Shown here piece after piece: positions 32,472-42,477 of a stretch of 64,000 bases of DNA (positions are counted from its first letter, which is position 1; every line of letters begins with the position of its first letter). Source of the DNA: Novacetimonas pomaceti (lineage in GTDB: Bacteria > Pseudomonadota > Alphaproteobacteria > Acetobacterales > Acetobacteraceae); the NCBI RefSeq assembly GCF_003207955.1, contig NZ_NOXG01000011.1:1-64000 (forward strand), read 5' to 3'. A model generated the notes under the pieces. It was not told where the DNA came from. It saw only the letters and a list, made by a program, of their open reading frames with translations, and made no database searches. A program made the translations under genes and the position numbers.

Positions 32472-33941
32472 TCAGTGGTGACGGCGGGATGTGGACTGCG
32501 GACGAAGCGGCGGGGCATCGTCACTTTCATGCCTCCACCCGCCGCCCAGTGCACGGGCCAGATGGATGCTGGCAAGCGTCTGCATGTCCTGATTGCGCAA
32601 CACCTGTTCCTGCGCGTCGAGCGCGTCCAGCCGGCTGCGCAGGACATCGTGCATCATCCGCTGCCCCCCTTCATAAAGGCCGGTCACGTCATGCACGTTC
32701 GTCTGCGCCTGCGTCACGGCGGTCGCCAGGTCATGCGCACGGGCATCCGCGCTCATGCGGGCTTCATAGGCGTCCTCGACCTCCGCCAGCGCGTTGAGCA
32801 CGCTCCTGTCATATCCCGCGACCGCCGCGTCCAGACGCGCATGGGCGGCATGGATGCGCGCGCGCACCCGCCCCGCCGTGAAGATCGGCAGATACGTCGT
32901 CAGCGCCATCAGCCCCCCCGTTCCGGACAGGCCAGGAATGCCGTCAAAACGCAGGCGCCCGTCCCCACCGAAGAATTCAAGTCCGAAGCGCGGCAGCAGG
33001 TCGGTCTTGACGCTTTTCAGGTGCTGCAACGCCGCCTCCACCTGATCGCGGCGGGCAAGGACATCGGGACGTCGTTCCAGAACGGTGTCGGGCATCTCCC
33101 CCATCGGGGGGGCAGGCACGAAGAACGCGCCGGGCGCGGGCAGCGGCCCGGCACTTTCGGGCGTGCGGCCCGACAGGATCGCAAGCCTGCGGCGATGAAG
33201 GTCATATTCCTCGACCAGCAGGGGACGCCGCGCCCGCTGGAGCGAAAGTTTCTCGTCAACATCACGCACGTCGGCGGATACCGCCTGCCCCGCCGCGAAC
33301 CGCGCCTGTGTGTAGGTCCGCAGGCGTTCCAGTATGGCGATGCTGCGGTCCAGCAGGTCCATCTGTCGCCGCACGCCCTGCGCGCGCAGGTAATTTTCCG
33401 CCACGTCGGCGGCCACCAGCATCTGCATGCCGTGATATTCGGCCTGCTGTCCCAGCATCAGGGCGCGGGCCGCGCGGCTGTCGGCATGACGGCCGCCAAA
33501 CAGGTCCGGCTCCCACGATGCCCCGATCCCCGCCAGGTGGGCGTCCGTGGCCGGGTCCCCATCGGACAGTTGCGACAGGCCGGCAGGATTGCGCCAGCTC
33601 ATCCCGCCGCCGCCGATATCCCCCGTCGCGCCCACGGTGGGATACAGCGTGGAACGGGCGATCACATGCGCGGCGCGGGCCTGCAGCACATTGTCGCGGG
33701 CGATGCGGATATCGGGATTGGCCGCCAGCGCGGCCTCCACCATGCCGGTCAGGACGGGGTCATTCCACGAACGCCACCATGTCGTAAGGTCGGTGCCCGC
33801 ATCCGTTCCCGTCGGGGCCTGCGCAAAACGCGCCGGCACCACCACGCGGGAGGGAGGCGCGCTGGTATGAAAGGGCGAACAGGCCGTCATCGCCCCGATG
33901 GCCGCAAGACAGATGATGCGTGAAAGTGTCTTCTTCTTCAT
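32472..33941 (-). CDS. NodT-family outer-membrane efflux lipoprotein
   Basis: A 489-residue TolC/NodT-type outer-membrane factor. The N-terminus is a lipoprotein signal peptide with lipobox MTAC (Cys about 20), and the body has two OEP repeats (for example AHVIARSTLYPTVGATGDIG and TAGRVRARIHAAHARLDAAV). ATG 33941 overlaps the permease stop codon (TAATG), so it is coupled to the ABC permease gene. It should form the outer-membrane exit channel for the HlyD-type and ABC proteins encoded upstream, making a complete trans-envelope pump. Confidence 0.9.
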   Translation of the reverse strand: MKKKTLSRIICLAAIGAMTACSPFHTSAPPSRVVVPARFAQAPTGTDAGTDLTTWWRSWNDPVLTGMVEAALAANPDIRIARDNVLQARAAHVIARSTLYPTVGATGDIGGGGMSWRNPAGLSQLSDGDPATDAHLAGIGASWEPDLFGGRHADSRAARALMLGQQAEYHGMQMLVAADVAENYLRAQGVRRQMDLLDRSIAILERLRTYTQARFAAGQAVSADVRDVDEKLSLQRARRPLLVEEYDLHRRRLAILSGRTPESAGPLPAPGAFFVPAPPMGEMPDTVLERRPDVLARRDQVEAALQHLKSVKTDLLPRFGLEFFGGDGRLRFDGIPGLSGTGGLMALTTYLPIFTAGRVRARIHAAHARLDAAVAGYDRSVLNALAEVEDAYEARMSADARAHDLATAVTQAQTNVHDVTGLYEGGQRMMHDVLRSRLDALDAQEQVLRNQDMQTLASIHLARALGGGWRHESDDAPPLRPQSTSRRHH

Positions 33942-35068
33942 TATCCCTGCCTTGCCAGCATGGAGCGAAAGCGCAGGAGCGCACAGAACAGGAAAACCAC
34001 CCCCGTCACGACGATCGTCAGCAGCGGGGCCGCGATCGTCGCAATCCCCGCGTCGCGATAGAGGATGGCCTGCGACAGGTTGACGAACTGCGTCGTTGGC
34101 AGGAAGCGCACCACCATGCGGATCAGGGTCGGCATGTTTTCCACCGGCGTCGCCGCCCCCGACAGCAGGTACGCCACGGCATAGACCGGCACCGCAAGCA
34201 GCCCGAACTGCGGCATGGTGGGGGCCACCGTCGCCAGCATGATGCCCAGCGACGTCACCGAAAACAGGTAGATCAGCGCGCATCCGCCAAACAGCGGGAT
34301 CGACCCCACCAGCGGCACGCCCAGCCATACATGCACCACCAGCCATAGCGACAGCATGGTGGCGACGAAGATGACGAAGCCGTTGGTCACGATTTTCGAA
34401 AGCGCGATCTCACTCGCCGATACCGGCATGACCAGCAGGTGTTCGATCGTGCCATGTTCGCGTTCACGGATGACCGCCGCCCCCACCAGTATGATCGACA
34501 GGATGGTGATATTGGTCACGATCTGCATGACGGAGGTAAACCACTGCGATTCCCCGTTTGGATTGAAACGGATGCGGCTTTCGGCGCGAAAGGGAATGGC
34601 ATTGGCCAGATGTCCGGAATGCAGGACGGATTCAACCTCGCCCATGAAAATCCCGTTCAGGTAGGTCGTGCCCAGTCCCGCCTGCGTCATGGCGGTGGCA
34701 TCAACCTGTATCTGCAGCGACGGGGAACGCCCCGACAGCACGTCGGCCTCAAACCGGGGGGGGATATCAACGACGAAAATATAATCCCCCCGGTCCATCA
34801 GGCGCGACGCATCCTCCCGCGCGATCAGGACCGGCGGCTTGAAATAGGGCGGCAGCACCGCATCGCGCAGGCGACGCGACAGGGGGGAGTTATCCTCGTC
34901 CACAAAGGCGATGGTCGCGTTGGAGACATCGACCCGCACGCCATTGGCCACCAGAAGCACGCCCGCCGTAAAGGCGAAGACGATCAGCCCCAGCAGGATG
35001 ACATCATTGAACAGGCTGCGGAATTCCTTGCCGCACAACAGGCCGACATTGATGATCCAGCGTCCCAT
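33941..35068 (-). CDS. ABC-2 type permease (YhhJ-like)
   Basis: A 375-residue ABC-2 permease: one N-terminal membrane helix, a periplasmic domain of about 150 residues, and five C-terminal helices with VIREREHGTIEHLLVMPVSA, the family signature. It follows the RbbA-type ATPase-permease by 6 bp. In E. coli the homologous set is yhiI-rbbA-yhhJ, and the same order is preserved here. Confidence 0.9.
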   Translation of the reverse strand: MGRWIINVGLLCGKEFRSLFNDVILLGLIVFAFTAGVLLVANGVRVDVSNATIAFVDEDNSPLSRRLRDAVLPPYFKPPVLIAREDASRLMDRGDYIFVVDIPPRFEADVLSGRSPSLQIQVDATAMTQAGLGTTYLNGIFMGEVESVLHSGHLANAIPFRAESRIRFNPNGESQWFTSVMQIVTNITILSIILVGAAVIREREHGTIEHLLVMPVSASEIALSKIVTNGFVIFVATMLSLWLVVHVWLGVPLVGSIPLFGGCALIYLFSVTSLGIMLATVAPTMPQFGLLAVPVYAVAYLLSGAATPVENMPTLIRMVVRFLPTTQFVNLSQAILYRDAGIATIAAPLLTIVVTGVVFLFCALLRFRSMLARQG

Positions 35069-35074
35069 GGGCGG

Positions 35075-37816
35075 TTATGCTTCCTGCTTCTTCAGCAACA
35101 GCCGCGCACCCAGCATGTACAGGGCGGCAAACCCCGCCAGCGCCGCATACATCCGCATGAAGGCAAGCATCCCCATCCCCTTGGTAAAGCTGCCAAGGCT
35201 GATGAGCTGGAACCACGAGGCGGGAAAACCCAGCCCCACAAGACGGCTGAACCCCGTCAGTGTGGAGGACGGATAAAGCATGCCGGAGAAGTTCACCGCC
35301 GGGATCAGGCATATGATGGCGGTGCCGAAAATGGCCGCGACCTGCGAACTGACGAAGGTGGAAATCAGCATCCCCAGCCCCGTCGCCCCCAGTATGAACA
35401 GCAGCGCGCCGATGCTCAGCGCCACGAACGACCCCTTCAGCGGCACCCCGAGGACAAGGACGGACAGCACGACCAGCACCACGTAACTGCAGCCCGCCAG
35501 CGCGACATAGGGGGCCTGCTTGCCCACCAGGTACTGCCCCACCGTGGCGGGGGAGGCATAAAGGTTGACGATGGAGCCGATTTCCTTTTCCCGCACGACG
35601 CCAAGGGCGGTCAGCATCGTGGGGATCAGGATCAGCGCCAGCATGACCATGCCCGGCGTCATGGCATAGATGCTGCGGAACTCCTGATTGTAGATGAACC
35701 GGGGTTCCAGCGTGATCGGCACGCCCGCCGTCTGGGGCAGTTCACGGCCCAGTGTCGTTGCATACCGCAGCAGTACCCCTTCGACATAGGCCCGGACATC
35801 CGCCGCAAGGAACGGCACGGCCCCGTCGATGACAACGCCCACGGCGGGACGGCGCCCGGCCTCCATGTCACGGGCGAAACCCGGCGGGATATCCAGCGCC
35901 AGCTGTACCGCGCCATCCTGCACGCGCCGGTCCATCTGCGCCGGATCGGCGGAGGGCGCGGTCTCCACGAAATAGGGGGATCCGCGGAAGCTGTCGATCA
36001 GGTCCTGGCTGATATGCGTGCGGTCCTGATCGCAGACCGTGAAATACACACCATTGACATCGAAGGAGATGCTCGACGCCGCGATCAGCAGAAGCACGAC
36101 CGGACCGATGATCGCGAATGTCAGGCGCATCCTGTCACGCAGCAGTTCCACCGCCTCGCGCCGGGCAAAGGCCCATGCACGCGGCAGCCATGTGCCCCCA
36201 CGCCATCCGCGCCAGGTCCATGCATGCCGCCGGTGGCGCGGCTGTGCCTGTTGTGCCGCGCCGTCCGGTTCGGCCTCCGCCTCCTTGAGGTAGGCGATGA
36301 ACGCGGCCTCCAGATCCTTCGCGCCCCGCCTGCGCACCAGTTCGGCGGGGGTTCCGACCGCCAGCACCCGCCCGCGATGCATCAGCGAGATGCGGTCGCA
36401 GCGCGCGGCCTCGTTCATGAAATGGGTGGATACGAAAATCGTGACATGCCGCTGGCGCGAAAGGTGGATCAGATGCCGCCAGAACATGTCGCGCGCCGCC
36501 GGGTCCACCCCGGAGGTCGGTTCGTCAAGGATCAGGATTTCGGGATTGTTGATGCACGCCGCCGCAAGCTGGAGCCTCTGGCGTATGCCCAGCGGCAGGG
36601 CGGAGGGACGCACGTCGGCGACGTTGTCGAGTTCGAAATCCGACAGCGCCTGGTTGACGCGCTGCGTCGCCTCATGCGCGGGGATGCGGTACAGCCGCGC
36701 CTGAAGCCGCAGGTTCTGCCGGACGGTCAGCTCCTCGTACAACGAAAAGGACTGCGACATGTAACCAATGCGCATGCGTGTTGACATGTCGCCCGGCGTG
36801 ATGACCTTTCCAAACAGTTCCGCCGTCCCGCTGCTGGCGTCGAGCAGGCCGGTCAGCATTTTCATGGTGGTCGACTTGCCGCAGCCATTGGAACCGAGGA
36901 AGCCGAAAATCTCCCCCCGGCCGATGCGGAAACTGACATTGTCCACCGCGACAAAGCTGCCGAACCGCTTTGTCAGGCCCTGCGCCATGATGGCGGGCGC
37001 GCCGCCGGGATCCTGATAGGGCGGGATGGAAAATCCGGTGGCGTTCGCCCGCTTCTCATCCGGCAGCAGGGAAATATAGGCCTGTTCCAGCGAGGTGGAA
37101 TGGGTGCGCGCCAGCACGCGCGGCGTCTCGTCCGCGATCAGCACATGCCCCGCATCCATCGCGACGAGATAGGCGAAACGCTCCGCCTCCTCCATGTACG
37201 CGGTGGAGACAAGCACCGTCATGCCCGGCCGTTCGCTGCGCAACTGGTTGACCAGCGTCCAGAACTGCTGGCGCGACAGCGGATCGACGCCGGTGGTGGG
37301 TTCGTCAAGTATCAGCAGGTCGGGATCATGCACCAGCGCGCAGCACAGGCTGACCTTCTGCTTCATCCCGCCAGACAGGTGACCCGCCGGCCGGTCGGGA
37401 AACGGCGCAAGGCCCGTTGCCTCCAGCAGGCGGGAAATCCTTTTGTCGCGCTCTTCGGCCGCAAGGCCGAACAGGCGGGCGAAAAAATCCACATTTTCCC
37501 AAACCGACAGCGTGGGATACAGGTTGCGGCCCAGCCCCTGCGGCATGAAGGCGACACGTGGCAGAAACGCCTCCCGCGCGGCGCGGTCGGCCATGTTCGT
37601 GCCCAGCACGTCCACCTGCCCCGACTGTATCCGCCGCACCCCCGCGATCAGGCCCAGCAGCGTGGATTTCCCCACCCCGTCGGGACCGACAAGGCCGATG
37701 GTCGTCCCCGCCGGCAGGGTAAGGGAAATATTGTCAAGCGCCCTTACCGGGCCATAGCGATGCGAAAGCCCCCTGATGACAATCCCGCCGTCATGTTGCG
37801 TGGCCGCGTCCATCAT
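35075..37816 (-). CDS. rbbA: Fused double-ATPase ABC transporter, RbbA-type
   Basis: A protein of about 913 residues with two ATP-binding domains and a C-terminal ABC-2 membrane domain. First domain: Walker A GPDGVGKST, signature LSGGMKQK, Walker B LLILDEPTTGVDP. Second: GSNGCGKSTTMK, a degenerate signature LPLGIRQR, Walker B ILILDEPTSGVDP. The membrane part has the ABC-2 motif VVREKEIGSIVNLYASP. Length and order match E. coli RbbA (YhiH). ATG 37816 overlaps the HlyD stop codon (TGATG). RbbA has been linked to ribosome binding in E. coli, but the gene context here is that of an efflux pump. Confidence 0.9.
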   Translation of the reverse strand: MMDAATQHDGGIVIRGLSHRYGPVRALDNISLTLPAGTTIGLVGPDGVGKSTLLGLIAGVRRIQSGQVDVLGTNMADRAAREAFLPRVAFMPQGLGRNLYPTLSVWENVDFFARLFGLAAEERDKRISRLLEATGLAPFPDRPAGHLSGGMKQKVSLCCALVHDPDLLILDEPTTGVDPLSRQQFWTLVNQLRSERPGMTVLVSTAYMEEAERFAYLVAMDAGHVLIADETPRVLARTHSTSLEQAYISLLPDEKRANATGFSIPPYQDPGGAPAIMAQGLTKRFGSFVAVDNVSFRIGRGEIFGFLGSNGCGKSTTMKMLTGLLDASSGTAELFGKVITPGDMSTRMRIGYMSQSFSLYEELTVRQNLRLQARLYRIPAHEATQRVNQALSDFELDNVADVRPSALPLGIRQRLQLAAACINNPEILILDEPTSGVDPAARDMFWRHLIHLSRQRHVTIFVSTHFMNEAARCDRISLMHRGRVLAVGTPAELVRRRGAKDLEAAFIAYLKEAEAEPDGAAQQAQPRHRRHAWTWRGWRGGTWLPRAWAFARREAVELLRDRMRLTFAIIGPVVLLLIAASSISFDVNGVYFTVCDQDRTHISQDLIDSFRGSPYFVETAPSADPAQMDRRVQDGAVQLALDIPPGFARDMEAGRRPAVGVVIDGAVPFLAADVRAYVEGVLLRYATTLGRELPQTAGVPITLEPRFIYNQEFRSIYAMTPGMVMLALILIPTMLTALGVVREKEIGSIVNLYASPATVGQYLVGKQAPYVALAGCSYVVLVVLSVLVLGVPLKGSFVALSIGALLFILGATGLGMLISTFVSSQVAAIFGTAIICLIPAVNFSGMLYPSSTLTGFSRLVGLGFPASWFQLISLGSFTKGMGMLAFMRMYAALAGFAALYMLGARLLLKKQEA

Positions 37817-38817
37817 CACTTCGCATTGGCAAGAAACAGGCTGTCGGGCCAGCGGATCGCCGGGTCAAGGCGGACATAACCATCGCCCGTCATGCCTGAT
37901 TTCAGCATCGTCCCGTACTGTCGCGCCGTCTGTGGCGCCACCTGCAGCTTCACGCGATAGACCAGCTTTTCACGCTCGCTTGTCGTCTCGACATATTTCG
38001 GGGTGAACTGCGCCTCGGGCGCGACAAAGGAAATGGTGGCGGGAATGACCTGCCGGTGCAGGGCATCAAGCACGATGCGCGCCTCATCGCCCACATGCAG
38101 CCCGCCTGCGACCTCTGACGGGTAAAAGACCGTCAGATACATGTCGGAGGGATCCAGCATGGAGCCGATTCGTCCCCCGCCCGGCACCACGGCGCCCTTT
38201 TCGACAATGCGGTATTCCACCCGCCCGGACACGGGGGCATGGATGGTCATGTCGCCCACGACCGTCGCGGCCCGCCCCGCCTGGGCCTGTGCCGCATCCT
38301 GCGCCGCCGTGGCTGCCGCCACGGCATGATCCGCCGCCTGCAACGCCGCCTGATGGGCGTCGAGGTCCGTCTGGCGCTGCTGAAGCTCCATGTCGGAGAC
38401 AAGATGCTGCCGGTACATCACGCGGGCATGGTCAAGTTCAAGCTGCGCCAGATGGAGGGCCGCCTGCTGCGCGTCGCGTTCGGCGCTAGCACGCTGTCCC
38501 GTTTCACGCGCCTCGGTCACCTGCGCCCGCGCGGCGGCAAGCTGGTCACGCGCCTCGGCATCGTCTTCATGCGCCAGAACCTGCCCGGCCGTGACCTCGT
38601 CACCTTCGGAAAAATCAAGGTCGGTGACGCGACCGGGATATTTCACCGCGATATCCAGCCGGGTCAGTTCCAGACGCCCGTTGGCCCGCGCGATTCCGGC
38701 AGGCAGTTCATCGCGATGCGCGACATAGAACCAGGCGGCCCCGCCACCGGCAATCACGATGGCAAGCCCCGCGCCAATCAGCAGATCGCGCGTATTCACG
38801 CGCACCGGCCGATGCAT
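37816..38817 (-). CDS. HlyD-family membrane fusion protein (YhiI-like)
   Basis: A 333-residue periplasmic adaptor with one N-terminal membrane anchor (about residues 11-30), a lipoyl half-motif (YPGRVTDLDFSEGDEVTAGQ), a long alpha-helical hairpin (about 85-185, rich in Ala, Gln and Arg) and the second lipoyl half (IHAPVSGRVEYRIVEKGAVV). It connects the RbbA/YhhJ inner-membrane pump to the NodT-type outer-membrane factor. It is the first gene of the operon; the MarR gene is 204 bp upstream on the same strand. Confidence 0.92.
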   Translation of the reverse strand: MHRPVRVNTRDLLIGAGLAIVIAGGGAAWFYVAHRDELPAGIARANGRLELTRLDIAVKYPGRVTDLDFSEGDEVTAGQVLAHEDDAEARDQLAAARAQVTEARETGQRASAERDAQQAALHLAQLELDHARVMYRQHLVSDMELQQRQTDLDAHQAALQAADHAVAAATAAQDAAQAQAGRAATVVGDMTIHAPVSGRVEYRIVEKGAVVPGGGRIGSMLDPSDMYLTVFYPSEVAGGLHVGDEARIVLDALHRQVIPATISFVAPEAQFTPKYVETTSEREKLVYRVKLQVAPQTARQYGTMLKSGMTGDGYVRLDPAIRWPDSLFLANAK

Positions 38818-39021
38818 GCACGTAAAATATTGCGAAAAATACGCGACAAGTATCTTGCTCCCCTGAATCTTTTACGCGGTTCCGGCGCGCGATGTTCCAG
38901 ATGGCATGGACCATGTTACAACGCCATTACAGTCTCGGGACAGCATGGGCAACAGGCGATTACCTGCAAAATCAATGCAGGAAAACCATCCTGTCCTTTT
39001 CCCCCGTCCCATCATCCCCGA

Positions 39022-39543
39022 TCACCCGCGCGGGCCGCGAAATGGCATGTCCCCGCGCCCGTTCCCTTCGTCCTGCGCCAGCAGTTCGGCACGCCCCAGG
39101 ATCCGTGACAGGACATCGACCGTCCGGTCCATCATGTCGGCCGGGATATCACGCAGGAAACGTGCCTCCACCTCCGCGCATATTTCATGCAGGCGGGCGC
39201 ACCTGCTCTTCCCCTCGGCCGTCAGGACAAGCCGCTTGGCACGCCGGTCGGCCGGGTCGGCCCGCCGTTCGACCAGCCCCTCGTTTTCCAGCAGGTCCAG
39301 CACGCGCACCAGCGCGGAACTGTCGGTATTCATGGCGTGCGCCAGGTCACGCTGCGACACGCCATCGGGCAGCATCATGAGGTAGGCGAGCGGACGCATC
39401 ATCGCCATGCTCATCCCTTCGGGACGGATCGCGCGGTCCAGAAGCAGCCGCCACGTGTTGGACAGGCGCATCGTCAGGAACGTCATGCGCATGTCCTGAA
39501 AGCCGGTTCCTTCGACATCGGGCAGTGGGGAATGTGCTGACAT
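39022..39543 (-). CDS. MarR-family regulator
   Basis: A 173-residue winged-helix regulator starting at ATG 39543 after GGAG. The central domain (LMMLPDGVSQRDLAHAMNTD, SSALVRVLDLLENEGLVERR, DPADRRAKRLVLTAEG) is standard MarR. MarR proteins usually repress efflux genes and respond to phenolic compounds. It lies between the HlyD-type gene (same strand, downstream) and the divergent FUSC pump, so both are candidate targets. Confidence 0.9.
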   Translation of the reverse strand: MSAHSPLPDVEGTGFQDMRMTFLTMRLSNTWRLLLDRAIRPEGMSMAMMRPLAYLMMLPDGVSQRDLAHAMNTDSSALVRVLDLLENEGLVERRADPADRRAKRLVLTAEGKSRCARLHEICAEVEARFLRDIPADMMDRTVDVLSRILGRAELLAQDEGNGRGDMPFRGPRG

Positions 39544-39790
39544 GATGCTCCAACGTGTCGGTCTATCGCCTGCCCCTTCGATATCATGAAGCAAGACATG
39601 AGTGGATGCGGCGATTCCACACGGCATCCACGCATTCGTACGACCTGTCGGGATTCAATGCATCCAAAATATTGACATGGCAATAATTGTTATGAAATTA
39701 ATGTGCCGTATTTCGCAACGGATCCCCTGGCATGCCATTTCCCTTCGCGCCTTCCCCCGGCCCATCTTCGTCCCATGACGGAACCGCGTC

Positions 39791-41929
39791 TTGGTAAGAC
39801 GCCTGTCCGGAGCGTTCGATACCTTCCGTGACGACGCGCGATGGCGTGCCCATATGGCCACCGCCGCCTTCAGCGCGCGCGTCATGCTGTCGGTATGCAT
39901 CGCGCTGTTCCTGGCCTTCAGTTTCCAGCTCCAGTCCCCGATGAGTTCGGTGACCACCGTCATGATCGTCGCGAACCCGGCGGTGGGCGCACTGGTGTCG
40001 AAAAGCATATGGCGCATGATCGGCACCGTGATCGGCGCGATCATCAGCGTGGCGCTGATGGCAACGTTCGTGCAGTCGCCAATCCTCTACATCATGGCGC
40101 TGTCGGTCACGGTGGGGCTGGCCTGCATGGCCGCGACCTTCCTGCGGCTGTTCCGCGCCTATGCCGCCGTGCTGACGGGATATACCATCGTCATCATCGC
40201 CGCCCCCGCCTTTGGCGATCCCGATGGCGTGTTCCTCAGCGCTCTTTCGCGGCTGTCCGCCGTGGTCGTGGGCATCGTGACCACGGCGGCGGTCTTCATG
40301 GTCACGTCGCCCCGCCGTTCCGACCCGCTGATCGAGCGGATCCGCGCCATCTTCCGCGATACCGTCGGTTACGTGCTGTCGCGCCATGACACGGGCGCCG
40401 ACGCGATGACGCAGGCCGCGTTTCACGCCCGGCGCGCCGGACTGCTGTCACGGCTTGCCAGCCTGTCGGACGCCGTGGAATACGCCGCGACCGACAATTA
40501 CGACATCAGCGTGCGCCACCGTGAAATCCGGGCGGGGCTGGCGCGGCTGTCGGGAATTGTCGCGGCCTATCACCCGCATGCCATCATCGCGTCGGGACAT
40601 GGGGGCATATCGGATGAGCAGCGATCCCCCGACGGACTGATCGCGGACCTGATGCGCGACCTGCTGCGGGCAAGCGAACATGCCGCGCTCGACGAAATCT
40701 GCGCCACGGCCTGCCTGCGCATCGAACGGACGCGCCAGGCATTGCTGGCGCGGGCGGAAAGTGATTTGTCGCCCCGGCAGCTCCTGTTCCTTGATGATGC
40801 GCGCGACCTGCTGTCGCGACTGGAAAACGGCCTGCGCGATCTTGCCCATCGCGGGGGCCGCGACCGCACGCTGCGGCTGCGCCCGTTCATGGAATGGCCC
40901 ACGGCGCTGCGCAACGGCGCGCGCGGGGCGCTGACGACGCTGATCGCGGGGCTGACATGGTATATCCTGCACTGGACGGCGGGACCGATGATGATGCTGT
41001 ATGTCGTCGCGGCCTCCAGCCTTCTGTCCACGGCGCCGTCGGCATCGCGTGCCTCCGGGCTGCTGGCCGGGGGGACCGCGCTGGGCGTGCCGGCGGGACT
41101 GCTGTGCCATCTGTTCGTTCTGCCCCGGATCGACGGATACCCCCTGCTGTGCGCCAGCCTGTGCCTGTTCCTGCTGCCGGGGATATGGCTGCAGTTCAGT
41201 CCCCGCCTGGGTATCGGGGCCTTTGGGTATTCCGTGTTTTCCACCATCATGCTGCAGATCAACAATCCCATTCACTACAATGACATCTCCCTGATGAATG
41301 AATGGGTGGCGATTCTGGTGGGATGCTGCATGCTGGTGCTGTCGTTCCGCGTCATCCTGCCCCCCAATCACCGTCTGGACGGGGCACGGCTGGTCTCCTC
41401 CCTCTCCCGCAGCGTCCGGCAGCTAGCGCTGGGTCGTTCATCCCTGCAGGGGCAATGGATCGTGTGGGAAAACCTGCAGCTTCAGAAAGTGGCGCGTCTT
41501 GCCATGCGGCTGTCTTTCTGCGCGCCCGCGCCGGTTGCGAACCTGTATGTCGATGCGGCGCTGGCGACCATTTCGCTGGGGCGTCTGGTCGCGCGGCTGC
41601 GCCATCTTGCCTTTGATGCCGCCACCCCCGGGCCGGAACGCGAGCAGCTGCGCGATGCGCTGTCCACCTTTGGCGAACTGACGCACAGGCCCCTGCAGAC
41701 CGCGCGAAACCTGCGCGAAATCTGCGCGCGCATCAGCGCTGGACATGCCCTGACATCGCTGCCGCCCCGCCAGATGGAGGCCATTGCCTGCATGGAACAG
41801 GCGGAACGGATCATTTCCGACATTCCCGACTTCCTTGACCATAACGGCCCGATCCAGTGGTCGGACGCCTATCCCCGCGCGCGGGCATTCCTTGCCCTGC
41901 CTCAACCGGACGGCAGGTTTTCCGAATGA
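39791..41929 (+). CDS. FUSC-family efflux protein (AaeB-like)
   Basis: A protein of up to 712 residues with two membrane blocks of five to six helices each (about residues 25-175 and 390-540) separated by and followed by cytoplasmic domains, the architecture of fusaric acid resistance/AaeB-type transporters that export aromatic acids. The frame opens with TTG at 39791; ATG 39854 would remove 21 residues before the first helix. No HlyD or DUF1656 partner is on this strand; the adaptor at 37816-38817 belongs to the ABC system. The 3' end overlaps the convergent tag gene by 28 bp. Confidence 0.85.
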   Translation: MVRRLSGAFDTFRDDARWRAHMATAAFSARVMLSVCIALFLAFSFQLQSPMSSVTTVMIVANPAVGALVSKSIWRMIGTVIGAIISVALMATFVQSPILYIMALSVTVGLACMAATFLRLFRAYAAVLTGYTIVIIAAPAFGDPDGVFLSALSRLSAVVVGIVTTAAVFMVTSPRRSDPLIERIRAIFRDTVGYVLSRHDTGADAMTQAAFHARRAGLLSRLASLSDAVEYAATDNYDISVRHREIRAGLARLSGIVAAYHPHAIIASGHGGISDEQRSPDGLIADLMRDLLRASEHAALDEICATACLRIERTRQALLARAESDLSPRQLLFLDDARDLLSRLENGLRDLAHRGGRDRTLRLRPFMEWPTALRNGARGALTTLIAGLTWYILHWTAGPMMMLYVVAASSLLSTAPSASRASGLLAGGTALGVPAGLLCHLFVLPRIDGYPLLCASLCLFLLPGIWLQFSPRLGIGAFGYSVFSTIMLQINNPIHYNDISLMNEWVAILVGCCMLVLSFRVILPPNHRLDGARLVSSLSRSVRQLALGRSSLQGQWIVWENLQLQKVARLAMRLSFCAPAPVANLYVDAALATISLGRLVARLRHLAFDAATPGPEREQLRDALSTFGELTHRPLQTARNLREICARISAGHALTSLPPRQMEAIACMEQAERIISDIPDFLDHNGPIQWSDAYPRARAFLALPQPDGRFSE

Positions 41930-42477
41930 TGGGCGCAGCCGGGATCATGGTCGATAATCATGCCCATCGCCTGCATCCATGCATAAACGATGACCGGCCC
42001 CACGAAACGGAACCCCCGCGCCCTGAGCGACCGTGACATGGCCTGCGACAGGGGCGACTGCGCCTGCACCGCCCCGCTTTCGTTGCGGACCGGCCCATCG
42101 GGCGTCATGCTCCACGCGAATGTCGCGAAATCCTCGCCCCGCGCCTGCATGTCCAGATAGGCCCGCGCATTGCCGATCGTGGACATGATCTTGCGGCGGC
42201 AACGGATGATCCCCGGATCGGCCATCAGGCGCGCGATATCCCCCTCCCCGAACCGGGCGACACGGGCCGGGTCGAAACCGGCGAAGGCACGGCGGAATCC
42301 CTCGCGCCGTTTCAGCACCGTCACCCATGACAGGCCGGCCTGAAACCCCTCCAGCATCAGCCCTTCCCAAAGGGCGCGGCCATCATGCACCGGTCGCCCC
42401 CATTCTTCGTCGTGATAGGCCGCCAGCAGCGCGCTGTTGCCCACCCATGCGCACCGACGCGGCAGGGATGCGCTCAT
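41902..42477 (-). CDS. tag: DNA-3-methyladenine glycosylase I
   Basis: A 191-residue Tag protein: CAWVGNSALLAAYHDEEWGR at the N-terminus (zinc Cys and His), LMLEGFQAGLSWVTVLKRRE, and the C-terminal VYAWMQAMGMIIDHDPGCAH with the remaining zinc ligands. It excises 3-methyladenine from alkylated DNA. ATG 42477 overlaps the stop of the DUF763 gene (ATGA), so the two are translationally coupled. Its 3' end overlaps the convergent FUSC gene. Confidence 0.94.
   Translation of the reverse strand: MSASLPRRCAWVGNSALLAAYHDEEWGRPVHDGRALWEGLMLEGFQAGLSWVTVLKRREGFRRAFAGFDPARVARFGEGDIARLMADPGIIRCRRKIMSTIGNARAYLDMQARGEDFATFAWSMTPDGPVRNESGAVQAQSPLSQAMSRSLRARGFRFVGPVIVYAWMQAMGMIIDHDPGCAHHSENLPSG

Noticed and set aside
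31803..33923. 706-codon plus-strand frame opposite the permease and NodT genes
   Set aside because: Antisense shadow; the minus strand has a lipoprotein signal, lipobox and family motifs.
34439..36784. 781-codon plus-strand frame opposite the ABC genes
   Set aside because: Antisense shadow of rbbA and the permease, with H/Q/R/D-rich low-complexity composition.
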